This document shows, in pieces, positions 7,364 to 16,138 of a stretch of DNA of 43,148 nucleotides (position 1 is its first letter; every line of letters starts with the position of its first letter). The notes beneath the pieces were generated by a model, which was not told where the DNA came from, searched no databases, and saw only the letters and a program-made list of their open reading frames with translations. The position numbers and the translations under genes are program-made. Source of the DNA: Candidatus Rokuibacteriota bacterium (GTDB lineage Bacteria; Bacteroidota; Bacteroidia; Flavobacteriales; Flavobacteriaceae); contig OMJU01000021.1 of assembly GCA_900299425.1 (NCBI GenBank), positions 1-43,148 of the forward strand, given 5' to 3'.

Positions 7364-8905
7364 GTGAACTACGAATTAATCGTTAGATCCAGTTCACAAC
7401 AAGTTGATTTTGCCCTTTTAAAAGATGGAAAACTAATCGAACTTCACAAGGAAGCAGAGGACAATAAATATTCCGTTGGAGACGTGTTTATCTCCAAAGT
7501 TAGAAAAACTGTCCCTGGACTCAATGCCGCATTTGTCAATGTGGGTTATGAAAAGGATGCATTTTTGCATTATCATGATTTGGGTCCAAAAATTCTGTCA
7601 ACCTTGGAGTTCGTAAAACGTGTAAGCACAGGAAAATTAAGAGATTACTCCTTAAAAGAATTCCCATTAAAAAAAGAGATTGATAAAAATGGTAGCATTA
7701 ATGATGCCCTTAAAAATAATCAATCAATTCTGGTACAAATCGTAAAAGAACCCATTTCAACAAAAGGTCCGCGCATCAGCTCGGAGCTTTCTTTGGCTGG
7801 ACGCTATGTCGTTTTGGTGCCTTTTTCTGACCGTATTTCAATTTCACAAAAAATTGAATCTAATGAAGAAAAAGAACGACTAAAAAGACTGATCAAGAGC
7901 ATCAAGCCAAAAGGTTTTGGGGTCATCATACGCACTGTAGCAGAGGGTAAAAAAGTAGCAGAACTGGATAGAGATTTAGAAAATCTCATGGATCGCTGGA
8001 CAGCGATGTGTAAAAAGCTACGTGGGGCGCACCTCCCTAGTAAGGTGCTCAGTGAACTCAATAGAGGCGCTTCAATAATTAGAGATATGTTTAACGAATC
8101 TTTTTCGGCCATTCATATCGATGACGAAACCCTCTATTATCAAATAAAAGATTATGTGCAAGCCATTGCACCTAAGCAGGAGAATATCGTAAAGTACTAT
8201 GACGCCAAAGTGCCAATTTTTGAAAAATTCGGCATTGAAAGGCAGATTAAAACTTCATTCGGCAAAACAGTTTCTGGTGCCAAAGGATCCTATTTAGTGA
8301 TCGAACACACCGAAGCACTCCATGTCATTGATGTCAACAGTGGTAACCGAAGCAATAAGTCCAAAACACAAGAGGACACTGCTCTGGAAGTCAATTTATT
8401 AGCAGCAAGTGAGGTGGCCCGTCAGCTCAGACTAAGAGATATGGGCGGCATCATTGTTGTAGACTTCATTGATATGGCAAAAGCCGAGCATCGCAAAAAA
8501 CTATTCAATCATCTTCGCGATGAGATGAGTGATGACAAAGCGAAGCATAAAATTCTTCCCCCCAGCAAATTTGGACTCATCCAAATCACCAGACAACGCG
8601 TGAGACCTGAGGTCAACATTAAAACGCGTGAAATAAACCCCAATGCAGGGGCTAGTGATGAAATTGAGCCACCAATTGTTGTGGTACAGAAAATTGGCGA
8701 AGAGCTGAAAAGGCTCATCAACAAAGACTATAAAAGAATAACTTTAAACACACACCCTTTTATAGCAGCCTTTTTAACCAAAGGCTTTCCATCATTGCGC
8801 ACCAAATGGTTTTTGGAGCACAAACAATGGATAAGAATTCAACCTAGAGATGCTTACACGTACCTAGAATATCATTTCCAAAACGATAAAGGAAAGGATA
8901 TATAG
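7364..8905 (+). CDS. rng: Ribonuclease E/G family endoribonuclease
   Basis: Single-strand-specific endoribonuclease for rRNA processing and mRNA decay. The 513-aa protein covers the catalytic half only: an S1 RNA-binding region (about 35-130), the 5'-sensor/RNase H-like part, and the DNase I-like domain with metal ligands in VIDVNSG (D323, N325) and IVVDFIDMA (D367). No long disordered tail like that of RNase E is present, so RNase G type is the better name. The CPxC zinc-link of the E. coli enzyme is absent; after ITRQRVRPEVN the chain runs REINPNAGASDE with no cysteine. The start is GTG. The gene follows hup and the 29-aa ORF and ends at a strong terminator. Confidence 0.95.
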   Translation: MNYELIVRSSSQQVDFALLKDGKLIELHKEAEDNKYSVGDVFISKVRKTVPGLNAAFVNVGYEKDAFLHYHDLGPKILSTLEFVKRVSTGKLRDYSLKEFPLKKEIDKNGSINDALKNNQSILVQIVKEPISTKGPRISSELSLAGRYVVLVPFSDRISISQKIESNEEKERLKRLIKSIKPKGFGVIIRTVAEGKKVAELDRDLENLMDRWTAMCKKLRGAHLPSKVLSELNRGASIIRDMFNESFSAIHIDDETLYYQIKDYVQAIAPKQENIVKYYDAKVPIFEKFGIERQIKTSFGKTVSGAKGSYLVIEHTEALHVIDVNSGNRSNKSKTQEDTALEVNLLAASEVARQLRLRDMGGIIVVDFIDMAKAEHRKKLFNHLRDEMSDDKAKHKILPPSKFGLIQITRQRVRPEVNIKTREINPNAGASDEIEPPIVVVQKIGEELKRLINKDYKRITLNTHPFIAAFLTKGFPSLRTKWFLEHKQWIRIQPRDAYTYLEYHFQNDKGKDI

Positions 8906-8910
8906 AATCA

Positions 8911-8939
8911 AACCCCTCCATATCGGAGGGGTTTTTTTT
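8911..8939 (+). terminator. Rho-independent terminator of rng
   Basis: AACCCCTCC (8911-8919) pairs with GGAGGGGTT (8925-8933) around a 5-nt loop, followed by an uninterrupted T run. It starts 6 bp after the rng stop codon. Confidence 0.93.
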
Positions 8940-9037
8940 ATGCCCTATTTTTATGAATTCTATAAGCTTTTTATCAAGTTAAGAATTGAAATTTTAAATC
9001 AAGTATCTCGATGACGAGGATTAATTATCTTTATTCG

Positions 9038-9511
9038 ATGAAAAATTCCACCCCATCATATACCGTGGACCAAGCCAAAGAAAAGCTAGAGCGTTACTGC
9101 GCCTATCAAGAGCGTTCCCATAGGCAGGTTGAGGAGCAACTCTACAAAATGCGGATGATTCCCCAGGCCCAAGAGGTGATCATTACCCATTTAATACAAC
9201 TCGATTTTCTCAATGAGTCCCGTTTTGCTCAAGCCTATAGCCGAGGGAAATTTCGCATTAAGAAATGGGGTAAAAAGCGCATAACTCAAGGGCTAAAACA
9301 ACATGGGGTCAGTGCCTACAACATTAAATTAGGTTTGGCTCAAATTGATCCTGAGGCCTACCGAGTGACTTTTCAAGAACTAGTCAAGAAGCGTCTAGCG
9401 GAACTTTCAAATGAAGGCAACTCCACTAAAAAAAAACGCAAACTTTTTGATTATTTAACCTATCGAGGCTGGGAAACAGAGCTTATTTATGAGGCTCTTG
9501 CGCGCCTTTGA
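9038..9511 (+). CDS. recX: Regulatory protein RecX
   Basis: Modulator of RecA filaments. The all-helical protein shows the three-repeat RecX layout: YCAYQERSHRQVEEQLYKM, then LIQLDFLNESRFAQAYSRGKFRIKKWGKKRI, then the C-terminal RKLFDYLTYRGWETELIYEAL. I choose the ATG at 9038 (MKNSTPSYTVDQA, 157 aa) over 9011 because the extra nine residues are unlike the family; both are possible. recA is not in the window. Its 3' end overlaps the convergent cupin gene by 25 bp. Confidence 0.93.
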   Translation: MKNSTPSYTVDQAKEKLERYCAYQERSHRQVEEQLYKMRMIPQAQEVIITHLIQLDFLNESRFAQAYSRGKFRIKKWGKKRITQGLKQHGVSAYNIKLGLAQIDPEAYRVTFQELVKKRLAELSNEGNSTKKKRKLFDYLTYRGWETELIYEALARL

Positions 9512-10371
9512 TGGCGGGCGATATTTTTTTGCGTCTGCAAAACAGCCTTTTCGTTTTTATAATCAATCCAAGCTTGACCTTTGAGACGTCTCATGAGCTG
9601 GTCATAATAGCGCATGATCAAAATATTGTAAAGCGCTTTTGCCAAATGTTTTGGCTTACGCGGCATGGCGCGAAGGCTCATCGAAAAACCGGGAGTGATA
9701 TACTGCATATAATGCCAATACCCTTCCGGCATATACAAAACATCACCGTGCTTTAGGTTACCTTCAAATCCTGAAACAAGGCGCAAGCCTGGCCACTTGT
9801 CATAATCGGGATCAGCAAAATCTATATCTTCACGAACAATCAACGAGTGCGGTACTTGATACATAAATTCGCTTTGGCTTTGATCGAACAAAACAACTCT
9901 TTTTTCCCCTTGAAAATGGATGTGAAAAATATTGGCTAAGTCAATGTCGTAATGCATAAAGGTGTAGCTCTTTTGCCCTCCAAAAAATAGCATTGGCAAG
10001 CCCTTTAATATGGGTAATCCTAAATCAAGATTTTTAAAATCTTTTTGCAAAGCAGGCACTTCTTTGAGCAGATTCCATAGAAAAATTCTAAATTTAGTAG
10101 GTTCACGTTCTAACAAATCGATATACTCAGCCATATTCATTTTGGCATGAGGCTCGTTAAACCCATCTTTGTGATCTACTGGACGATCATCGTATAAGGG
10201 GACTGTTTTATGCCCCGCAACTTTGCGAATATGGTCAAAACTCCACAGCGAATAGGCAGGCCAATCCTCGATGGCATCTTGAATAATGACAGGCTTTTGC
10301 GGCTTGTAATATTCTTTTATAAATCGCTCTTTTGTCAGATTTGTAACCCGATCAATGCTGTGTAACCGCAT
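9487..10371 (-). CDS. Cupin-like (JmjC/cupin_8) Fe(II)/2-oxoglutarate oxygenase
   Basis: The 294-aa protein belongs to the cupin_8/JmjC-type hydroxylase group. The presumed iron ligands are present as H140-x-D142 in FMHYDID and H220 in MPEGYWHYMQ, and the N-terminal KPVIIQDAIEDWPAY stretch is typical. Members hydroxylate protein side chains or small molecules; the substrate cannot be predicted. Its ATG overlaps the TonB receptor stop (TAATG), so the two are translationally coupled. The 3' end overlaps recX by 25 bp in the opposite direction. The C-terminus is strongly basic. Confidence 0.88.
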   Translation of the reverse strand: MRLHSIDRVTNLTKERFIKEYYKPQKPVIIQDAIEDWPAYSLWSFDHIRKVAGHKTVPLYDDRPVDHKDGFNEPHAKMNMAEYIDLLEREPTKFRIFLWNLLKEVPALQKDFKNLDLGLPILKGLPMLFFGGQKSYTFMHYDIDLANIFHIHFQGEKRVVLFDQSQSEFMYQVPHSLIVREDIDFADPDYDKWPGLRLVSGFEGNLKHGDVLYMPEGYWHYMQYITPGFSMSLRAMPRKPKHLAKALYNILIMRYYDQLMRRLKGQAWIDYKNEKAVLQTQKNIARHQRRARAS

Positions 10372-12257
10372 TAAGGAATCAGTTTGTAAATTAATTCAAA
10401 TAAAACATTGCCCTTTGGCATGGGCACTAAATTTGTCTCGCTGTAATCTGCACCAAAAATATTTTCAGCGGCCAATCTCAGTGTATAGCGGTCCCTATGA
10501 TAAAGCAAAGAACAGTCTGCTACATTAAAAGGATCCTGAGCATCACGATTTCCATATTTATAAAGCATGGTTGTTTCCCAGCTTTGGGACCATCGGGCAC
10601 GCCACTGTCCTACAGCACGATTTTTAAAAGAATTTATGGAATACCGCGAGAGTTCGCCCGGGGCCACAGCCAGATCATCGTCAATTTGAGTATAGCCCAA
10701 CTGGAGATAGTGCGTTATGTTATTCAACGCTAAAGTGTATTGTAAATTTGCTTCCCAGCCTTGTGTCAGCAACCCACGTACATTAGCAGCTTGCCAGAGA
10801 TCATCGGGATCATTTTTTACATAATCTATTAAGTTATTTGCATCACGGCGAAACCAAGCCGCATTGAGTTTGAGGCCTCCCTCTTTTAGGCGCATTCCAA
10901 ATTCATAGGCCAGAGCCTTTTCTGGTTCTAAATCAGCGTCACCAAGTGTGGTCGGATCGCTATAAAACAAATCGGTGTAAGTAGGAATGCGATAGGTATA
11001 ACCCATATTTGAATAAACTCTCCACTGGCGACTCAGGGCATACCCCACATCAATTCCGGGATAAGTGAAGCTGCCAAAGTCAGAAAAGTTAGTGAGCGCA
11101 ACCCCCGGAATGATGTCTAATTTATTTTGAAGAAATTCTAGGCGGTGCTCGATAAAAAGTGTGGTAGCCAAACGCTCGCGATTGCCTAAGTTGTTGCTAG
11201 ACAAATAGGTTTGCGCTAAATCAAGACCGATTCCTGTTGTTCCCCAAGAATGAGTCCATTGACCGTGTAACTCGGCCGCGAGTTTGTTTGTGGTATGTAA
11301 GTTGCGATAGACCGTGGGATTATTGCGCAAGTAGATGTACTGGTCTTGATTGCGCCGCCAATAGACGCGCGGGGTCCAAATCCATTGATTCTTCCTTATT
11401 TGCGTCTGTAGGCCTACAAGGCTGGTTTGCGTCTCTTCATATTGATCAGTAGCAGCCGCAGAGGCGTAAAAACCATTGGCGCCAAAGGCGCGTTCTGATA
11501 AGCTTGCTAAAAGATGTACCGGGACTTCCTGAGTGTTGAAGGTACTCTTAATGGTGTAACTTGACTGATCGTAATCTGTATTATAGCGGTAACCCCTCGA
11601 GGTATAACGGGAAACATTCACCATATGGGCACTATTATCCATGGACTTATATGCTGTAAAACTACCGTTGATTTGCTGAAAAGAACCGCCACTCAAACGG
11701 AGGTCAAAGGCATCATCAAAGTCCGATTTTGTGACAATATTTATCGCCCCTGTAAACGCATTTTGTCCATAGACTCTGGCCGCAGGACCTTTTATGATTT
11801 CAATGCGCTCGATAATCTCCAGTGGCAATGCAGCGTTTAACGTATGATGTCCAGTTTGTGCATCCTCGAGTTTAATACCGTCAATGAGCAAGAGTGTTTG
11901 GTCGAAGCTTCCACCGCGTATATAGAGGTCTGCTTGGCTGCCCTTGGGGCCTCTTCGTCGAATATCAACCCCAGCCTCTTGCTGCAGCAATTCAGCCAGA
12001 CTACTTGCCGGTGATGCCTGAATTTGCTGCGCATCAATGGTAGTAATCGATCGTGATTGTTGCGCAAACGGGATCATCAACCGAGTTCCAGAAAGTAAGA
12101 CTTGATCCAAAGCTTCCGCCTGCTGCAGACCTGCATCCTGGCTGGATTGCCCTTTTTGATCTAATGAATCTATTTGTGCTGCTGTGGTTATGGTACATAA
12201 ACCAATAATGGTCGCCGACAACAGTCCTTTGAATTTGTATTTAAAAATATTCATCAT
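10371..12257 (-). CDS. TonB-dependent outer-membrane receptor (BtuB/colicin I receptor size class)
   Basis: Outer-membrane barrel of 628 aa for energised uptake. A signal peptide (residues 1-27, ending TTAAQ) precedes a short TonB-box region, the plug domain (about 60-175, with SLAELLQQEAGVDIRRRGPKG and LYIRGGSFDQTLLLIDGIKL) and a 22-strand-type barrel ending in FELIYKLIP. It lacks the CarboxypepD_reg N-terminal extension usual in SusC-type receptors. Length and plug resemble vitamin B12 or iron-siderophore receptors, but no B12 riboswitch is visible in the short upstream gap. It is the first gene of a pair with the cupin oxygenase. Confidence 0.92.
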   Translation of the reverse strand: MMNIFKYKFKGLLSATIIGLCTITTAAQIDSLDQKGQSSQDAGLQQAEALDQVLLSGTRLMIPFAQQSRSITTIDAQQIQASPASSLAELLQQEAGVDIRRRGPKGSQADLYIRGGSFDQTLLLIDGIKLEDAQTGHHTLNAALPLEIIERIEIIKGPAARVYGQNAFTGAINIVTKSDFDDAFDLRLSGGSFQQINGSFTAYKSMDNSAHMVNVSRYTSRGYRYNTDYDQSSYTIKSTFNTQEVPVHLLASLSERAFGANGFYASAAATDQYEETQTSLVGLQTQIRKNQWIWTPRVYWRRNQDQYIYLRNNPTVYRNLHTTNKLAAELHGQWTHSWGTTGIGLDLAQTYLSSNNLGNRERLATTLFIEHRLEFLQNKLDIIPGVALTNFSDFGSFTYPGIDVGYALSRQWRVYSNMGYTYRIPTYTDLFYSDPTTLGDADLEPEKALAYEFGMRLKEGGLKLNAAWFRRDANNLIDYVKNDPDDLWQAANVRGLLTQGWEANLQYTLALNNITHYLQLGYTQIDDDLAVAPGELSRYSINSFKNRAVGQWRARWSQSWETTMLYKYGNRDAQDPFNVADCSLLYHRDRYTLRLAAENIFGADYSETNLVPMPKGNVLFELIYKLIP

Positions 12258-12315
12258 AGCAATTTACGAAATTAATAATCAGCTAATTATCAAAAATTAT
12301 TGACTAAAAAACATG

Positions 12316-12342
12316 AAAAAAGCCTCATTTTGAGGCTTTTTT
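12316..12342. terminator. Terminator downstream of atpC
   Basis: AAAAAAGCCTCA-TTT-TGAGGCTTTTTT is a perfect 12-bp hairpin with A/T tracts on both sides. It lies 18 bp beyond the atpC stop on the minus strand, just before the TonB receptor transcript. Confidence 0.9.
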
Positions 12343-12360
12343 CTATTGTATAGAGTGTTT

Positions 12361-12636
12361 TTAATCCGCCAATACAATGACTTTATTGTCCACCATCTGC
12401 ACGGTTCCGCTATTGATACTCAAATGCCATGCCCCATCCTTTTGGGTAAACTTACTTTTGAAGTCTTCAGCAATTTTTGGCTGTCCTACAAATTTCACTT
12501 CTCCCGCACCGAGTGTAGAAACTATTGCTGCGTGATTTTCGAGCATTTGAAAAGCTCCGTCAGTTCCGGGAACACTAACACTAGTGACCTCTCCTTGTAC
12601 TAACGACGCTTCTGGTGTGACTATTTCTAAATACAT
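12361..12636 (-). CDS. atpC: F1F0 ATP synthase subunit epsilon (short form)
   Basis: Epsilon subunit of the F1 rotor stalk. At 91 aa it contains only the N-terminal beta-sandwich (MYLEIVTPEASLVQGEVTSVSVPGTDGAFQMLENHAAIVSTL); the C-terminal two-helix domain that inhibits ATP hydrolysis in the 130-140 aa family members is missing, with a normal stop and terminator following. It is 20 bp downstream of atpD. The other ATP synthase genes are not in the window. Confidence 0.96.
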   Translation of the reverse strand: MYLEIVTPEASLVQGEVTSVSVPGTDGAFQMLENHAAIVSTLGAGEVKFVGQPKIAEDFKSKFTQKDGAWHLSINSGTVQMVDNKVIVLAD

Positions 12637-12656
12637 TGTATTTTAATTAGTTCTAA

Positions 12657-14273
<1,617 letters not shown>

Positions 14274-14293
14274 TCAAAAAGGCATAAAAAATA

Positions 14294-14327
14294 ATACGCC
14301 CCTGCAGTGCTTACTGCAGGGGCGTAT
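14294..14327 (-). terminator. Strong terminator of the TonB receptor/SGNH lipoprotein operon
   Basis: A perfect 15-bp stem, ATACGCCCCTGCAGT (14294-14308) with ACTGCAGGGGCGTAT (14313-14327), has a 4-nt loop. On the minus strand it is followed by a T-rich tract, and it lies 21 bp past the lipoprotein stop. Confidence 0.9.
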
Positions 14328-14348
14328 CGAGCCTTGAAAAGACCTTAA

Positions 14349-16133
14349 CTATTGTAATTCAGGAGCGTAATTTACCGGATAGTCATTCGCACGAGCGCGT
14401 TGACCAGCTTCGATAAAGTTAGATCCATAGGTCGCATCAATGGCTGCTAAAAATTCATTAGCCATCAGAGCGTAACCACGCGCAGTAAGATGTACTCCAT
14501 CTAAACTCGCAAGCCCGCCGAAAACTAAATCTGTGGACATGGTGAATCCATCAAAAACTACACCTCCTGTAGAGGCATTTTGGAGGATCCCCTTAAGATC
14601 TACCTTAGCAAGACCTTTTGCCGCCACTAACGCGTCTATGGTCGCGTTGTAAGCGTCGGTTGCATTTAAAACAGACTGAGTTTCAGTCCCTGTAAGCACC
14701 CATCTATCAGCCAATGGCTTAGTGATTCCGTTAACCGATAGCTGTCCTGCTTGCTGCTGGGCAATTGCAGGGCTCTGTTGTTCTGCGATAAGTGGCGCTT
14801 GAACTGTGGCAGCTGCCGTTGCTTCACCATCGGCAAAAGCGGCAGCCTGAGCTTCGTCAAAACCTAAATCAATTGCTGCTTGATAAGCGATGGCATAGGC
14901 TTGTTCGTAAACTGCAGCATAAGCCTGAGCATAGACTTGTACATAAACCCCATCATAAACCGCGGGATAAATTGAGGTCGCATAGTCCGTGTCTACAGTA
15001 GCGATATGCGTGGCACTAGTCAACACCATAAGATCGGTCTCATTCGCCTGGCGCGATTGACCAAATTGAGTGGCCAAAAGGTTCGCAAATGACTCTGGGT
15101 AACCTAGTGATTGTAATACTGCAGAAAGCTGATCGACGATATTTGGCAAATTCTCATCCACAATCACAACAGGACTGGCCATATCTTCGCTAAAAATAAT
15201 TTTGCGCTCCGGCACCCCTAAAGCATCAAATACTTGATTCAATGGGCCAAAGGTCTCATTCAGTAAAGGAATCTGAGGTCCAAAATCTGGATTACTCGGA
15301 TCAAGCGGCGCATAAGGTACCGTGGTAAAGTAAGGTAAAGAGGTTACATAAGGAACGTTACCTACTGCTCCTTTAGCACCATTTGCCGTAAGGGCATCCA
15401 AGGTGGCCGATAAAGCGGCAGCGAATACATTAGGATCAGTAATATCATTCCCTCCATAAGTAGACGGATCTAAATTTCCCGTTTGATCCACACCACTACC
15501 CCCAGAGGTTGCAAAACCCAAAACATCATTACCGCCAAACTCAGAAAGAGTAAAGAACGTCGGATTTTGGGCAACGGCATCCTCCAAAACAGTAGCGTTA
15601 GCAGAACTCGCCATGCGGGCAAAATACGGATTGGCTAATCCTAAAGGAACACCAGCTAAATTACCGTAACCGGGTGCTAAAAAGTGGAAACTCTTTGCGC
15701 CTGGAACGCCCATATTGTTGAAAACTCCTGCCACCACATTGGTAACTTCTGTGGTCGGGTTTGCTTGAAGAACCGCAGGTCCTGAACCATTAAAGTACAA
15801 TCTTGGATTCGCAATTAAATTACCTCCGTAAAGCAAACCGCCCACATTGTCAGTCATCATGGGCTGATTAAAATCTCCGCCTCCTACAGCAGCAAATTGC
15901 TGTGAAAGAATATTCGGGAAGGAATTCGTCTGCGCTGCTTTAAATAAAGCATTGTCAGTAAATCCAGCCGTAAAAGAAGCGCCCAAAGACACAAAGTTTG
16001 AAAAATCTGCATCACCAGCAGTAAGCGGCACAACTACCTCAGGAGTTGTGTCTTCTGTCATGTCATCGCTTTGGCATGAGACAATGCCCAGTGCCAGTAA
16101 AGCGAAACCTAAATATTTTAATTTCATCTTCAT
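14349..16133 (-). CDS. SGNH/GDSL-hydrolase-like outer-membrane lipoprotein with Ala/Tyr-rich insert
   Basis: Lipoprotein of 594 aa: the signal ends at the lipobox IVSC (Cys20), followed by acidic residues. SGNH blocks are recognisable: the nucleophile in LGASFTAG (S53), GGND (N202) and LDGVHLTARGY (D545, H548), the block V Asp-x-x-His pair. Members hydrolyse esters of lipids, carbohydrates or other substrates. The core is interrupted by a long insertion (about 385-465) made of Ala/Tyr/Val-rich near-repeats (QAYAAVYEQAYAIAYQAA) and then Ala/Gln-rich sequence. It starts 5 bp after a large TonB receptor, so it is probably the surface partner of that transporter. Confidence 0.85.
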   Translation of the reverse strand: MKMKLKYLGFALLALGIVSCQSDDMTEDTTPEVVVPLTAGDADFSNFVSLGASFTAGFTDNALFKAAQTNSFPNILSQQFAAVGGGDFNQPMMTDNVGGLLYGGNLIANPRLYFNGSGPAVLQANPTTEVTNVVAGVFNNMGVPGAKSFHFLAPGYGNLAGVPLGLANPYFARMASSANATVLEDAVAQNPTFFTLSEFGGNDVLGFATSGGSGVDQTGNLDPSTYGGNDITDPNVFAAALSATLDALTANGAKGAVGNVPYVTSLPYFTTVPYAPLDPSNPDFGPQIPLLNETFGPLNQVFDALGVPERKIIFSEDMASPVVIVDENLPNIVDQLSAVLQSLGYPESFANLLATQFGQSRQANETDLMVLTSATHIATVDTDYATSIYPAVYDGVYVQVYAQAYAAVYEQAYAIAYQAAIDLGFDEAQAAAFADGEATAAATVQAPLIAEQQSPAIAQQQAGQLSVNGITKPLADRWVLTGTETQSVLNATDAYNATIDALVAAKGLAKVDLKGILQNASTGGVVFDGFTMSTDLVFGGLASLDGVHLTARGYALMANEFLAAIDATYGSNFIEAGQRARANDYPVNYAPELQ

Positions 16134-16138
16134 AACTA

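Noticed and set aside
12258-12360. Cobalamin riboswitch upstream of the BtuB-size TonB receptor
   Set aside because: The spacer is only about 100 bp, holds the atpC terminator, and shows no B12-box sequence.
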